64,000 nucleotides of DNA from Ricinus communis (GCF_019578655.1 NC_063257.1:31655159-31719158), one strand, 5' to 3'; counted from the first letter of the stretch, positions 34,571 to 46,182 are shown. The notes: generated by a model not told the origin, from the letters alone. Program-made: numbers and translations.

Positions 34571-37430
34571 AAATTATATTATATACGCTTTTTTTAGAAA
34601 TATTTATAAAAACATCTCAACTCTTAATTCATTACATTTTACTCTTACTTTTTTTTTTATGCTTTTTTTTTTTTTACAAAATAGCGAAATTCAAGTTGAA
34701 TGGTGATGAAAAAGTGGCTATGAAACCGCCAAGATCACTCCATTTTGTGTCAGATCTTAAGTTCTTGGACCAAACCGTACCCAGATTGAGAAGCGAATCT
34801 AGGTTAGTGAGAGGTGGTGGGGTGGTCTTGATAACGACAAGGGATTAAAATAGTTTGATAAAGAGTTCCTCAAACTTTATTTTTAATTCACATTATATCC
34901 AATTCTTTGCTCCAACTTCCCTCGTATATATATCGAATCTATCAGACTCTTCTTGATTGATGATGTTACCATTCCAACTCAAGACATTGATCATGTTTGT
35001 GTTTTCCTTGGTGCACCCTTCATATGAAAAAATGCACTCAATTGGTTCAACTTTAGTCTCTACTAGACAGTTTTCTAAATTACCAAAATTTCAGATTTTG
35101 GCTTTCATATTTCTTAGTTAATATTAGTATGCAATAATTAGATTAACACAAGTGAATCGGAATAGGTAGATCGTAATATCAACCAATAATTTATTTGGTT
35201 ATACAAAATTGGTCCCTTCTTCACTGCTGGAACAACCCATTCTGTCGCTTCATCTATTAGTTTGCCACAGCATAACAGCAGGGCTGAACAAGACTCGATG
35301 AACTCAATTCTGCTGTTTGTAGACACCTAATTCTTAATTTTAATTTATCTTCTCAAATGTCCAAATGTTGTAGAACTATTTGAGTTTTCATCCTAGCCCT
35401 TTTCAACATTAAAATATTTATTAACACTCAAATATATTTTGAAAATTATTAAATTTTTAATAATAATTTGGAAAAATTTAAGATATTATAAAAATATTTT
35501 GAATATTTTTTGAATTTTTGTACTGATTTAGTTAATATTATAGCTATTTCATTTATGGAATTGATTAATTTTAAATATTTAATATTTAAAACATCTTTAG
35601 ACATTAATTTATATAAATTGATAAATATGTATATATAAATTAAAATAACTATAATAAAAAATATTTGTATTCTTACGAGCTTATTAAAAGACCCATTAAT
35701 GAGTTAGCTTATGAATAGACTCACAAGTTTATAAATGAGTCAGTTAGCAAACTAACAAGCCGAGTATTGATAAACTTGAGTTTGGTTTGTTAACAAAAAT
35801 AAGTTTCTAGTAATGAGCTTGATCGATCTTTTATCGAGTCAAGCTTCGAGTAGTTTATGAGAGGTATGGTTTTTATACAACCCTTGATGTTTGGTTAATA
35901 TAGTTTTGATTTTTTTTTTTAATTTTATTAAAATATAAACTTGTTGGTTAATGTAGTTTTGATCTTTTTTTAATTTTATTAAAATATAAACTTACTATTT
36001 TTAGCCTTACTTTTAATATTAAAATTACCAAACTACCCTTTCTGACCTAATTATTAGAAAATTACAAAGAATTGGTTTTGGATAATAACCCCTCAATTAT
36101 CAGATTGTCATTATTAAGTTCAATTATATTCAAATATTAATTTAATGTAGTTACTACTTTAATTTGATCAAATAAATCCAAATAAATTAATTTCAGTAAT
36201 TAGTTTTATAATTTAATACTAACTATACTTAAAATAATTCTTTACTAACACAAAATTATATATTTTTTTGTTATTATTGTTACTAAACTCTGTATTAATT
36301 ATATATTATATATTCTTTACTAACACAAAATTATATATTTTTTTGTTATTATTGTTACTAAACTCTGTATTAATTATTTAATTTAATTATATATGGAAAG
36401 TTACATAATTAAAAGTAATGTCGTTGCTAAAGTTACACAATTCAAATAAATAATTTTGTTGATTTTTGGTTGATGTTTAAATGATGTGTAATTGATTTTA
36501 TAATTGGTATAGTTGATGTTTGGTTGACTTATATATTTATGAAGAATTATCTTCAATTGTTTTTCCTTGAATGGTTATTTATTTTTCTTTTGGCTATCAA
36601 TTTGTTTTCTTTTTCTTTTTCTTTCTTATCTCTATCATTTCAGCTATATTTTATGTAAAATAAAAAATATTGTCATTTTAAATTTTTCTTAAAATTTGTT
36701 GGATTTTTCTCTATGTAAAAACTTCATTTTTTGAAGTTTTATGTAAAACAAATTATTTTGGTTTGCAGTCTTTTAATTTTTAGGCTAAATTATTTTAATT
36801 GATGTTTTGTTATTTTTCAGATCTATGAAAATTTGTCTTCAATTTTTCTTTATTTAAATTGTTATTTATCCATTGAGTAAGTTCTAATTATTAGAAATTT
36901 ATTTTTTTGTTAAAAATATGTTTATGTGTTGAAAGATATTAGAGATTGAGTTTCAATTGCACATTAATAATCGCTATCCTTTTTTTTTTAAAAAAGTAAA
37001 AAATTCCCATCTTGGAGTTGAAGGAAAAAGATTCTATTATTGTAGATTTTTAATATGGCTATGTTTAGTTGATTTTTAGTATATTTGACTTGAGAGTAAT
37101 TTTAAAAATATATTTTCTTGAGGTAAAAACACAATTATTCTTATAAAAGGGGTATTTCTGTAAAGAATCCTATTTTTATTAATAATGACAACCAATAGAA
37201 CAGAGACACCTAGATTATAAATTATATTTTCTTACATTTCTAAAAAATAATATAGAATAAAAATAATACAAAAATTAAAACAAGTATTTCAACAAAAAAA
37301 AAAAGATAAAATCCTTTCATTTTTCACACCTAAATTTTATCCTTTTTTAGTTGAAATAATTATATTAAATTTTTGTATTATTTTTAAGAATATAAAAAAT
37401 AGAGTTTATAATTTAGTGTCTTTATGCTAT
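34571..37430. other. Interior of element F, with possible captured host fragments
   Basis: Mostly AT-rich with no transposase. Two stretches differ in composition. The first, 34690-34850, is less AT-rich and codon-like. The second, 35138-35335 on the minus strand, is open for about 62 codons with cysteine pairs and AVKKGPILYNQINYW. Neither is recognised. They could be host gene pieces carried as in Pack-MULEs, or chance frames. A 52-bp tandem repeat lies at 35891-35995. Confidence 0.4.
36237..36386. repeat. 75-bp tandem duplication
   Basis: Two nearly identical copies begin ATTCTTTACTAACACAAAAT at 36237 and 36312. AT-rich, with no coding content. Confidence 0.85.
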
Positions 37431-37920
37431 TGGTTGTCATTTTATATGGGGCACTATCAATAAAAATAATTAACAGTAGTAGTTATAGAATTATATAGAG
37501 CGACTTAATTGTTTCATATTATTTAATTTAAAAGCTTAATTATTCCAACTTAAAGTATAAAGGCTTAATTGAAATTTGGTTAAAATGTTAGGAGATTATC
37601 TATATCTTTTGCCAAAATAGTTAACGGTAATAGTAATGGAGTTGCATAAAAGGATTTAATAATTTTAAATTATTTAATGTAAAAGTTTAATTTTTTAATA
37701 ATAAAGTTTAAAAACTTAATTAGAGTTTGATCAAAAATTTACCTTTTGCCTTTTCAAAATCATAAAGTCTTAAAACTTAACCCTAAGCATGAATGGTGTT
37801 TTTATTCCTTGTCAAGAGACTTTTTCAACACTACATCACTCAATTTTAGCGGGCAAGTCGAAAAAAAAAAAAAAGATGGTTGAATCAAAATAATTCCTTT
37901 TAAAGTTTTTTTTTTTTTTT

Positions 37921-38460
37921 TTCAGAGGGCAATATGAATGTTCATGTTCTATCATGTTCCATCAAAACACTAAAAGGGTTATATGATATATTCGGTGTGG
38001 AAATAGGCCAGCATTTCTATTGGAAAATAGGAGGTTCCGAAGTCCATGTCCAAGTACTTATTACTTCTTGGGTTGTAATTGCTATCTTATTAGGTTTCGC
38101 CATTTTAACTGTTCGGAACCCACAAACTATTCCGACTAGCGGTCATAATTTCTTCGAATATGTTCTTGAAATCATTCGAGATGTGAGCAAAACTCAGACT
38201 GGAGAGGAATCAGTCCATGGGTCCCCTTTATTGGAACTATTTTTCTATTTATTTTTGTTTCTAATTGGGCGGAGGCGCTTTTACCTTGGTAGATCATAGA
38301 ATTACCTTATGGGGAGTTAGCCACACCTATGAATGATATAAATACTACCGTTGCTTTAGCTTTACTTACGCCAATAGCATATTTTTATGTGGGCCTTAAC
38401 ATTCCTTCACATCGTTTTCCCAAGAGCCTTTCCTAGTATTTTGTTGGCTAATTGAACTCT
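37921..38460 (+). pseudogene. atpI: Nuclear copy of plastid atpI (ATP synthase CF0 subunit a/IV), truncated
   Basis: In plastids this gene encodes the proton-channel membrane subunit of ATP synthase. The frame from 37934 reads [40 protein letters not shown] (a membrane segment) and [18 protein letters not shown], all atpI-like. A frameshift after GEE (near 38212) is followed by pieces [20 protein letters not shown] in another frame (about 38300-38360), then a deletion and decayed similarity near 38430. The copy covers roughly the first two thirds of the gene plus a trace of the end. It sits between elements F and H and has no reason to be expressed. Mitochondrial atp6 was considered and fits less well. 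Confidence 0.85.
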
Positions 38461-38789
38461 GATTGTGATTGTCCCATCCAATAAATCTCATCTTGACTAT
38501 CATGTCATTATAGATCTTTCTATAATCTTGACGTAATTATATGGAAAAATAAAAAGATCATGAAAATTTTAAATTGAATAAAATTAAATTATGTAAAAGC
38601 GCCTATAAATTAATAAACTTATCAATTTTTATATAAGAACATAAGTAATTAAATAAGCAACGGATAATGAGTCCAATCACTTATTCTGATGTTTTAGTTA
38701 GTTAAAAGAAATAAATTTATAAAAAAAATGATTATCTTCTCAAATTAAACCAAAATGTTAAATAGAGCCTAAGTTAGCTTTATTTATAG
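38461..38789. other. AT-rich spacer
   Basis: I see no gene, repeat end or motif between the atpI fragment and element H. Confidence 0.4.
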
Positions 38790-39111
38790 GGTAAAGTTAA
38801 AAAAATAATCATGTGATTTGGTATTTCTACAGTTGAGAGACAAAAGTATTTTTCGTATTAAAAGAGAAACATGTGGTTTCTTTTTAGTATTTTTAGGCAT
38901 ATTTAATATTTTTTTACTTTTTAGATTATAAATATTAATATTAATATAATTTTTTTTATAAAATAAGTATTCTTAATTAATTTAGCATTCAATTAGATAT
39001 TTTTTTATTATAAAAAATTGTTAAAATATATATTTTAAATTTTAATCAAATTCAAGAGATAATGTTTTTAAATAAAATTTTAATATATATTTATGAATTC
39101 TTTGAAGCATT

Positions 39112-40528
39112 TGAACGGGTTGTCGAAGTCCTTCAAAATAATTTATTGATTTTCCTAAACTAACTTGTAAAAATAGTGAAACCATGTCGAATCCCAAAGG
39201 AACCAATGTGAATAGCTTCTCAAAGTTAAATAAAAATAAAGGGATTTTGAATGTTTGAACCAAAATTATAAATAAACAGAAAAAAATAAAGGTTGAATAT
39301 TAAAGTAAATAAAAATCAATCTTAACAAACTTCTAATTCAAGAGTGCTAATTCCATCCAATTGTAATCATGGACATAGGCTTAAATATCATTTTTTCTAT
39401 TCAAGTACTTAGTTTACTTATTCGAAAAAGCCGTAACAAGAGTAAATTCTCCTAATATAATTGACTCAAACCCAGCATCTAAATCAAAACTTACCATTAG
39501 TCAACTGGGGACGATAGCATTCCATATCAGCTCAATGATAGCATTAAGAATAATGAGAATGACTAAACCAACATTAATTAATCGAGATAGCTGCAATTGA
39601 ATTAATCTTGTTCCTTTATTTTCCTAATGCCTATCATGCAAGATATGTAATTTGAATAGGTTGCAATCACACATACACGGGCCAACTCTTTGCTACTTGT
39701 GTCAATCGTTCATGACAATTACGGATGACAAACTCAAAATTTAACAATAGAAAAATTAATATCAAATTGAGTCGTCAGTTCAATCAATATCAAAAATTCA
39801 TAAATAATAAAAACAAAAAATAAAGAATACATGAATTAAAGAAGAATTTTGTTTAAGCACAAAGTCTCACAAAATTACAGTTGAATTTATTCACTCTTGA
39901 ATCAGAAACTAAAAGTTTAGCCACACATGGTGGAGCAATAATTCACAAGAAAGGAACTGTAGGAAATAGAAGAAGAAAAATAATAATAATCTTAAAGTAT
40001 TCAATCGTGCTTTACTTGGTAGAAGTAGTCTCCTTATGTAGGAAGTCAAACCTAAACCCTAATAAGATAATCCTTATTGAAAATGAAATAAACTTCCTAC
40101 ATAATCTTAATCCTATAAGAAAGGATAAGATAAAGGGTAATCTAAAAAAATTAAAATTCTAAATAGTATGGGAGTGAGTTTTCCTTATCCAACATTTTCA
40201 AAATAAAGAAAATAACATAAAAGTGGGTCCACCACGAATTTAACTAAAAATTCAAAATTCTCTTCTACAGATTCCAGCAGCTCGCATATTGTAAGGTGTG
40301 GTTACGTCTTATTAAAAATGACCTTCTGTATAAATTTTCACTCTTCCTCCAATATACTTGGTTTTTGACAAGTGATGCTTTAAAATATGTCTTTAGGCTG
40401 AATTCCACTCAATCCTTAATATTTCACCACCTAGATCAAAATAAACATAATTTCCATAATTAATCATATTATCTAATCAAAATATAAGGGAATTAAGCAT
40501 AATAAGTATAACTATTTATGATCTATCA
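39112..40528 (-). repeat. Element E 3' LTR
   Basis: 1417 bp, from TGATAGATCATAAATAG (at 40528, minus strand) to CCCGTTCA (at 39112). It matches 46183-47599 throughout with scattered substitutions. The frames 39042-39263 and 39881-40162 lie in it and are not genes. Confidence 0.92.
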
Positions 40529-40542
40529 AATTCCCTCACACC
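40529..40542 (-). promoter_or_regulatory. Element E polypurine tract
   Basis: GGTGTGAGGGAATT on the minus strand abuts the LTR start TGATAG. A second G-rich block, GGTGTGGGGGAGGAATTTG, lies further upstream near 42577-42596. Confidence 0.7.
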
Positions 40543-41668
40543 TAATTCATGCTTGTCCTCAAGCATACCTCAATTCAACATACCAACTCTCCTTTCTACT
40601 TCCTTTTCATCTCTTTTAATATCCACAAATACCAAATAAGTTAAACATACATCAATAAGTTGAATCGTAATGACAATTAAGAGAGTAGAACTCATAGGAT
40701 AAATTTTGTAAAAAGACCAAGTATCTCACTAATTCATCAAAATCAAAGCAGCAAGACTTAACACCTTAACATGGTTTCACTCGATACTCTCAAAGTGTTT
40801 AGGGTGCATTTACTCTCAGAATCAAAATATAGCATGTTATTACCATAAGCTTGCTAATGAATCAAGTCTCCACCACTATACATGAATTAGATGCAAAAAT
40901 CAAATGGACTTCATAAGGATTGTAATGGGGCTTAGGAAAGGGTATGATAAAAGGAAAAATTAAAGTGTTTCACAATCAAGACAAAAAGTTAGTTACTTGC
41001 ATGATAACTATGCCACATAACCACAAAACAGACTACAAAAATTTTGATATTTATCCCCACATCTTATACTAGTACTAAAGACTTTGGAGAACTAACATGT
41101 AACAATTCAATTTAATGTATTTGATGAATACATCTCCAATTATCCTCTTTCATGAAAGGAATAAACATCAACTTTTTTTTTTCTTTTTTTTCGAATTTCT
41201 TTCCATCACTACTTTTTTTTTCTTTTTTTTTTTTTTTTTATACCATGCAACACTTTTCCTCTTGTCTTGACAAGGGTAGAAAAGTAGAGGTAACAAACGA
41301 AAGGTATTGGGTTAAACAATATGTGTTAAAAATAAAAAAATAGAAAATAAGCTCAAAGTGGCTAACTAAAAGGAAAATCAACAAGGTAGGTCTTTTAAGA
41401 GTCTAAGAATTGGTTAATCCTAATTGCCCATATCATATTAAAGCATCAATCAAAAAATGTGATCTCAATATGTATTCATAAGCAAGTTCTAGAATAAATA
41501 CACTAAGTATGATAACACTCAACAAAAATAATTAGAGCAAAATATAATGAACTGCTCTTAGGCTCAAAAACTCACTTGAATGTTCAAAATTGTATCAAGT
41601 CTTGTGCATTTTTCAATCAATAAACTAATGAGATACCATCAAATAATTTTAAAGAAACATTAGTCATG
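40543..41668 (-). other. Element E 3' untranslated region, distal part
   Basis: AT-rich, with poly-T runs near 41170-41240. I see no gene; the frame 41152-41343 is low-complexity. Short stretches resemble the non-coding 3' region of G1 in layout only. Confidence 0.5.
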
Positions 41669-42150
41669 CATTCCATGTTTCAGCAGTAACAAATTATTCC
41701 ATGTCCAAAATATGGAAGAAACAGGTGTTTCCATGACTCTACCACCCAGTCAATTTTGTTCCACTTAATCCCTATTTCATGGCCACATATCTTTCACGCT
41801 AAGGAATGGGAAACCTTTCTCCTATTACATGAATCCAATTTTCATTTCATCCAGGAAAAGCCATCTTTTTCTCAACAATGCCTTTGTCATTTGATCCAAT
41901 AGCGTTTCGTTAGATAGGAATAGATTTGATAAATACTGATAACTCTCGGATAGAGTATTCGAACGGAAAAATCTATTAGATAATGAACTATTGGTTCTAA
42001 GCCATCTCTGGCGATGAATCAACAATTTGAAGTGTTTTTCTTGCGTATTCTTGATAAACCAGCATTTATATATAGATGTAGGAGGATCCGTTTAGGAAGT
42101 AAGAAGCCCCTTTGACATCTCTTCATCTGCAAAGAATTCTCGATATGAAA
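41669..42150 (-). pseudogene. ycf2: Nuclear copy of plastid ycf2 3' end plus ycf15 start
   Basis: On the minus strand a continuous ycf2-like reading runs from about 42150: [67 protein letters not shown], then two stops in place of sense codons, then KGFPFLSVKDMWP and the natural stop at 41777. Just beyond, ETPVSSIFWTWNNLLLLKHG (41669-41735) matches ycf15, which follows ycf2 in plastid inverted repeats. One further internal stop lies near 42097. Ycf2 is a large plastid protein of the import/AAA complex; here only its C-terminal end is present. The fragment lies inside the 3' region of element E. Confidence 0.85.
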
Positions 42151-42154
42151 ACAC

Positions 42155-42430
42155 AAAGACAAGGGGCACAATGGTTTTTCAACACTGGTCAAAGCATGGG
42201 AGAAGAAAAATAGGAACGAGACGCTCCCAGTCTATAAGTGCAAGCAGAAGAGTTTGTAAATCTGGCTCAAAGTCAACAGGATGTTTCTCAGTTACTTCAT
42301 TCGGAAGAAATAGAAAAAATTGTTACTACTTCTACACTTGTCAGAATGAGTAAATCTGCAAGAGCTGCAGAAAAAGAATCGAGACAGTCCTTTCATGTAT
42401 TAAAACTTAAACCAATGTATCTCTAACTTA
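42155..42430 (+). pseudogene. Unidentified protein-like fragment
   Basis: One frame reads QWFFNTGQSMGEEK, stop, ERDAPSL, stop, then VQAEEFVNLAQSQQDVSQLL, EEIEKIVTTSTLVRMSKSAR and AAEKES. The composition (E, Q, S, A, hydrophilic helices) and continuity across two stops look like a decayed real coding sequence. I do not recognise the family. It starts where the ycf2 similarity ends, on the opposite strand, so it could be a second organelle or host fragment carried with it. Confidence 0.4.
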
Positions 42431-43272
42431 CATGGTATTCTAGGTTATTAAAATAAAACTCAAGGTTGCAAAAGAAAAATTAGCACATATGAATTAAAGC
42501 ATATCTAATTCTAAGCATAAGAAAAAATAATTTTCAAAAAGATAAGGAAATCATGTAATTATCATGTAATTAACAAATTCCTCCCCCACACCTAAACTAT
42601 ACATTGTCCTCAATGTATCAAAAAGAAAATGGCTCACAAAAGAAATGAAAAGAAATATGAAACTCCCCTGATTTGCGAGCAACTCGAATTGAGTAGTCTA
42701 TGGTGATGTTGGGAGAATAGCTTTTCCTTTGCCCAAGCGAGATCGCTTGAATGGAGCATTATTGTCATCGCGTGGGGCTGCTGCAATATGGAAAAAAAAG
42801 TAATAAAACATTCTCTCTTCTTCTTTTTTTTTCTTTTTTTAACACAGAAATAAAAAAAAATACCATATAAAATAAAGTAAAGAAGTCAAAACAGATCAAA
42901 AAGTGGTTTGAGATAAGACATGGTCACGACTTATAAAAAATAATCTTCTGGAAAATAAAATAAAGAAGTCAAAACAAATCAGAAGGTGGTTTGAGATAAG
43001 ACATGGTCACGGCTTATAAAAAATGATCTTTTAAAAAAATTTGGTTGATGCATCTTGGAGAGCTATAAAAAGGCATGGTCACTACGCCTTATTGAAATTA
43101 GTCTCCTGCCAAAAAAAATTTGAACTTCTTCATTAAAAAAAAAACTAAAAACTAAAAACTAAAGCCAAAATAAACTAAGTGAAAGAAAATAAAAAGTATA
43201 AAGAAAAATAAACAAAGCATTTGGGTTGCCTCCCAATAGAGCAATTGTTTAACATCGTTATGCTCGACGGAA
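42431..43272 (-). other. Element E region between integrase tail and inserted fragments
   Basis: AT-rich non-coding sequence. It includes the Athila-type block GAGGACAATG..GGTGTGGGGGAGG (minus strand, about 42576-42625), an 83-bp tandem duplication at 42881-43046 (AGAAGTCAAAACA start), and TTGGGAGGCAACCC at about 43220, the conserved post-pol sequence of Athila elements. Confidence 0.6.
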
Positions 43273-43720
43273 TTATGAAAAATTTGAGTCATTCGAACAA
43301 GTGGGGTGATTCAAAGGAAAACTAATGAGACATGGAGCAATTTCAATTTCACCCTCATGGAAGATTTTCAATCTATGACCATTCACTTTGAAAATTTTAT
43401 CCGAATCCAAGCTTTTAATTTCCACTGCACTATAGGGAAACACATTAGTAACAATAAATGGACTGATCCATCGAGAATGAAACTTACCAGGCATAAACTT
43501 CAATCGAGAATTATATAATAATACTTTTTGACCAATCTCAAATTGTTTCCTAATAAGTATATTATCATGGAATAACTTGGATTTCTCTTTGTAAATTTTC
43601 AAATTCTCATAAGCATCCAATCGCAACTCCTCCAATTGTTGCAATTATAGTTGCCTTGACATCCCAACTTTGTCTATATCCATATTGCACCACCGAACTG
43701 CCCAATAGGCTTTTAGCTCC
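43273..43720 (-). pseudogene. Element E integrase C-terminal tail fused behind protease linker
   Basis: Reads AYWAVRWCNMDIDKVGMSRQ, then LEELRLDAYENLKIYKEK, VLLYNSRLKFMPGKFHSRW and DKIFKVNGHRLKIFHEGE, the last 150 residues or so of Athila integrase. There is one stop (TAA) near 43646. It follows the protease-RT linker (QAPKLELK) in the same frame with no RT, RNase H or catalytic integrase, so the deletion of about 3 kb is frame-preserving at the junction near 43720. Confidence 0.82.
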
Positions 43721-44412
43721 AATTTTGGTGCCTGCACAATTGAAGGTAACATCTTGTTATTAGTATTAGAAATTTCAGCATTGAAATTTATTAGTTCAGA
43801 TAATGTTGCTGAAAATAATTCTTCTACACTAATCTCATAATCAATTCCTTCTAAATTAGATTATGCATCTAATTCTTGCTCATCACCAACACTTTCTTTT
43901 GCAAATACTTCCTGCACAATTGGATCAATCACATCAATATGGCAAAGAGAATGCACATCATTAGGATATTTCATTGCATAGAAAATATTAAATTTAACAA
44001 TCTCTCCATCAAACTCTATGGAGAGAGTACCCTCATCTACATTAATCTTTATCTTAGCTATTTTCATGAATGGTTGTCCTAATAAAATCGAAGCTGATTT
44101 TGATGAGGAATTACCATCCATTTTCAAAATATAAACGTCGATAGGAAATATGAGCTCATTAACCTGCACTAAAATATCTTCAACAACTCCAAAGGGATGA
44201 ATATAAGAATGATCAGCTAATTGAATCACTACACTAGTCTTTTGCAAGTTATGTAGTTTCAACTCTTGATAAATAGAAAATGACATGACATTAATAGAAG
44301 CTCCTAAATTTAACATGGCACGCTCAATTTTCGTATTACCAACAAGGTAATGAAAACATACCTGGATCTTTGTATTTTTCTGGCATATTCTTCTGCAAGA
44401 TAGCCGATACAT
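43721..44412 (-). pseudogene. Element E protease, active-site Asp changed
   Basis: The open frame reads ERAMLNLGASINVMSFSIYQ, VVEDILVQVNELIFPIDVYI and SILLGQPFMKIAKIKINV. In Athila relatives the motif is LDLGAS; here the catalytic aspartate is asparagine (codon aat), so the enzyme should be inactive. The preceding gag-protease linker is in another frame (44336-44554). Confidence 0.8.
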
Positions 44413-46011
44413 TCTTACTTACCACCACTTTCTCCTTTTCCTTCATCCTTCTTTTGTTTGTGCACAATTCCTTCAAGAACTTTGCATATTTAGGAATTTG
44501 CTTGATATCATCCAATAATAGGATATTTATCTCCACCTTCCTAAATGTATCCAAGATCTCCTTTTCTTGCTCATCTTCTTTTGGATTAGCTAATCTGCTA
44601 GGAAAATGAGGTAATGGAGTGTGAGATGAAAGAGATAGAGGAGGATCGAATTTTACCCCACGTGATGCTTTAGAGGAAGCTTCTTCTTCCTTTTCCTTCC
44701 TCGATTCATTTCCTTAAGTGGAATCAACCTTGAAGGAATCTTCTTTCCACTTCTTAGAAAAATTGCACTAACATTCTCCTTTGGATTTATCTTTGGTTGT
44801 GAAGGTAATTTTCTAGAATTTTGAGCCTCCAATTTACTAACCGACGTAGCCAATTGAGTAATTTGATTACCTAAATTCTGAATGCTTGACCTTATTTCCT
44901 ATTGAAATCGAAGAGCATTTGTTAGCAAGATTTTTAATAATATCTTCTAAAGATATACCTGAATTTGAAGCTTGAGGTGGTCTAATGAAATTCTAGGAAG
45001 GATACTTTTATTGTCCTCCTTAGTTTCCATAGCTCAAATTCGGGTGATCTCTCCATCCAGAATTATATTGATTGGAAAATGGGTCATACTTCCTTTGAGG
45101 TTGACCAGTAAACCCGCCTAAAGCATTAGCCTCTTGCATTGAATCTTGTTGCAATATTGGACACATATCAGTGGGATGTTCTTGAACTGAGCATATTCCA
45201 CAAACTTTTGCCATTTGCAATTGCCCTACAGCTATTTGACGAACCAAAGCAGTTAAATCAGAAATTTAATTTTCAAGATTTTTAGTGCTTACCTCATTAA
45301 CTCGCCTAGTAGCTCCATCAACTCTTATACTAAATTGTTGTGAATTTCCAGCCATGTTTGAAATCAATTTCTTGGCTTCTTCAGGTTTCTTGTCTACCAA
45401 AGCTCCACCACTTACTGCATCAATCATACTCCCATCCATTGGCAGCAATCCTTCAGAGAAGTATTGGATTAAGAGTTGCTGAGAAATTTGGTGATGGGGG
45501 CAACTAGCACACAGTTGCTTGAACCTCTCCCAATACTCATACAATGTTTCTCCAGTGAACTGTGTTATGCTATAAATTTCTTTTCTGATGTTGGCGGCTC
45601 TTGTTGCAGGGAAAAACTTATCTAAGAACAATCTTTCATCTCATTCTATATTGTTATTGAACTGGAGGGTAGATAATAGAGCCAATCTTTTGCTTTATCC
45701 TTCAAAGAAAAGGGAAAAGCTCTAAGATTTATTTGCTCTTCGGTCACACCATATGGCTTCATTCCAGAGCATACAATATGGAATTCTTTCAAGTGTTTAT
45801 GAGGATCTTCCCCTGCACATCCATGAAAAGAAGGAAGTAAGTGAATTAATCCAGATTTTAGTTCAAAATCAACTGCAATATTATGAAATATAATGCATAA
45901 AGGTTGTTGATTTAAATCCGGCGCGGCTAGCTCGTTAAGAGTTCTGTTCGCCATATTTTCTGCAACTTCTTGAAAAATAGATGTGTCACCAATAGCCAAA
46001 TCTATCTCCAA
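44413..46011 (-). pseudogene. Element E gag
   Basis: Athila gag in order: start at 46011 (MEIDLAIGD), FHGCAGEDPHKHLKEFHIV, LRAFPFSLKDKAKDWLYYLP, FLDKFFPATRAANIRKEI, YEYWERFKQLCASCPHHQ, a CX2CX4HX4C knuckle (CGICSVQEHPTDMC near 45170), the NQYNSGWRDHPNLSY block, VSAIFLRSGKK (near 44770) and the linker PKYAKFLKELCTNKRR. Breaks near 45640, 45255, 44890 and 44660 split frames, but no large part is missing. Gag was therefore the main product this element could offer. Confidence 0.85.
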
Positions 46012-46157
46012 TTCCTCTATGAGACGACTTTTCTTTGCCTAGTCTCCTTTCTTAATCGACGCGTTGTCTTCTCAATTTCAGGATTATACTGCAAATCAAT
46101 AGCTTGTGAAGAACGAGTCATAAACAAATAAATTAAACAATGAGAAACTAAAGTAGG

Positions 46158-46175
46158 CTCATCGGCAACGGTGAT
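46158..46175 (-). promoter_or_regulatory. Element E primer-binding site, decayed
   Basis: ATCACCGTTGCCGATGAG on the minus strand lies a few bases inside the 5' LTR. It resembles the Asp-tRNA-type site TGGCGCCGTTGCCGGGGA with the first bases altered. Confidence 0.6.
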
Positions 46176-46182
46176 AAATTTT

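Larger units (their letters stand above)
31839..37750. mobile_element. Element F: Mutator-like DNA transposon with 9-bp target duplication
   Basis: Ends are inverted: GGCAAAAG at the left and CTTTTGCC at the right. They are flanked by direct 9-bp copies of TTTTCAAAA (31830-31838 and 37751-37759), the Mutator hallmark. Each arm is about 270-310 bp and contains two related sub-units of about 150 bp (left: 31839-31975 and 34433-34570; right: 37440-37610 and 37615-37750). A solo LTR (D2) is inserted in the left arm. Without it the element is about 3.5 kb. No transposase is seen, so it is non-autonomous. Confidence 0.8.

Noticed and set aside
37934..38299. Mitochondrial atp6 as the source of the membrane-protein fragment
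   Set aside because: The motifs [19 protein letters not shown] and NDINTTVAL fit plastid atpI better than atp6.
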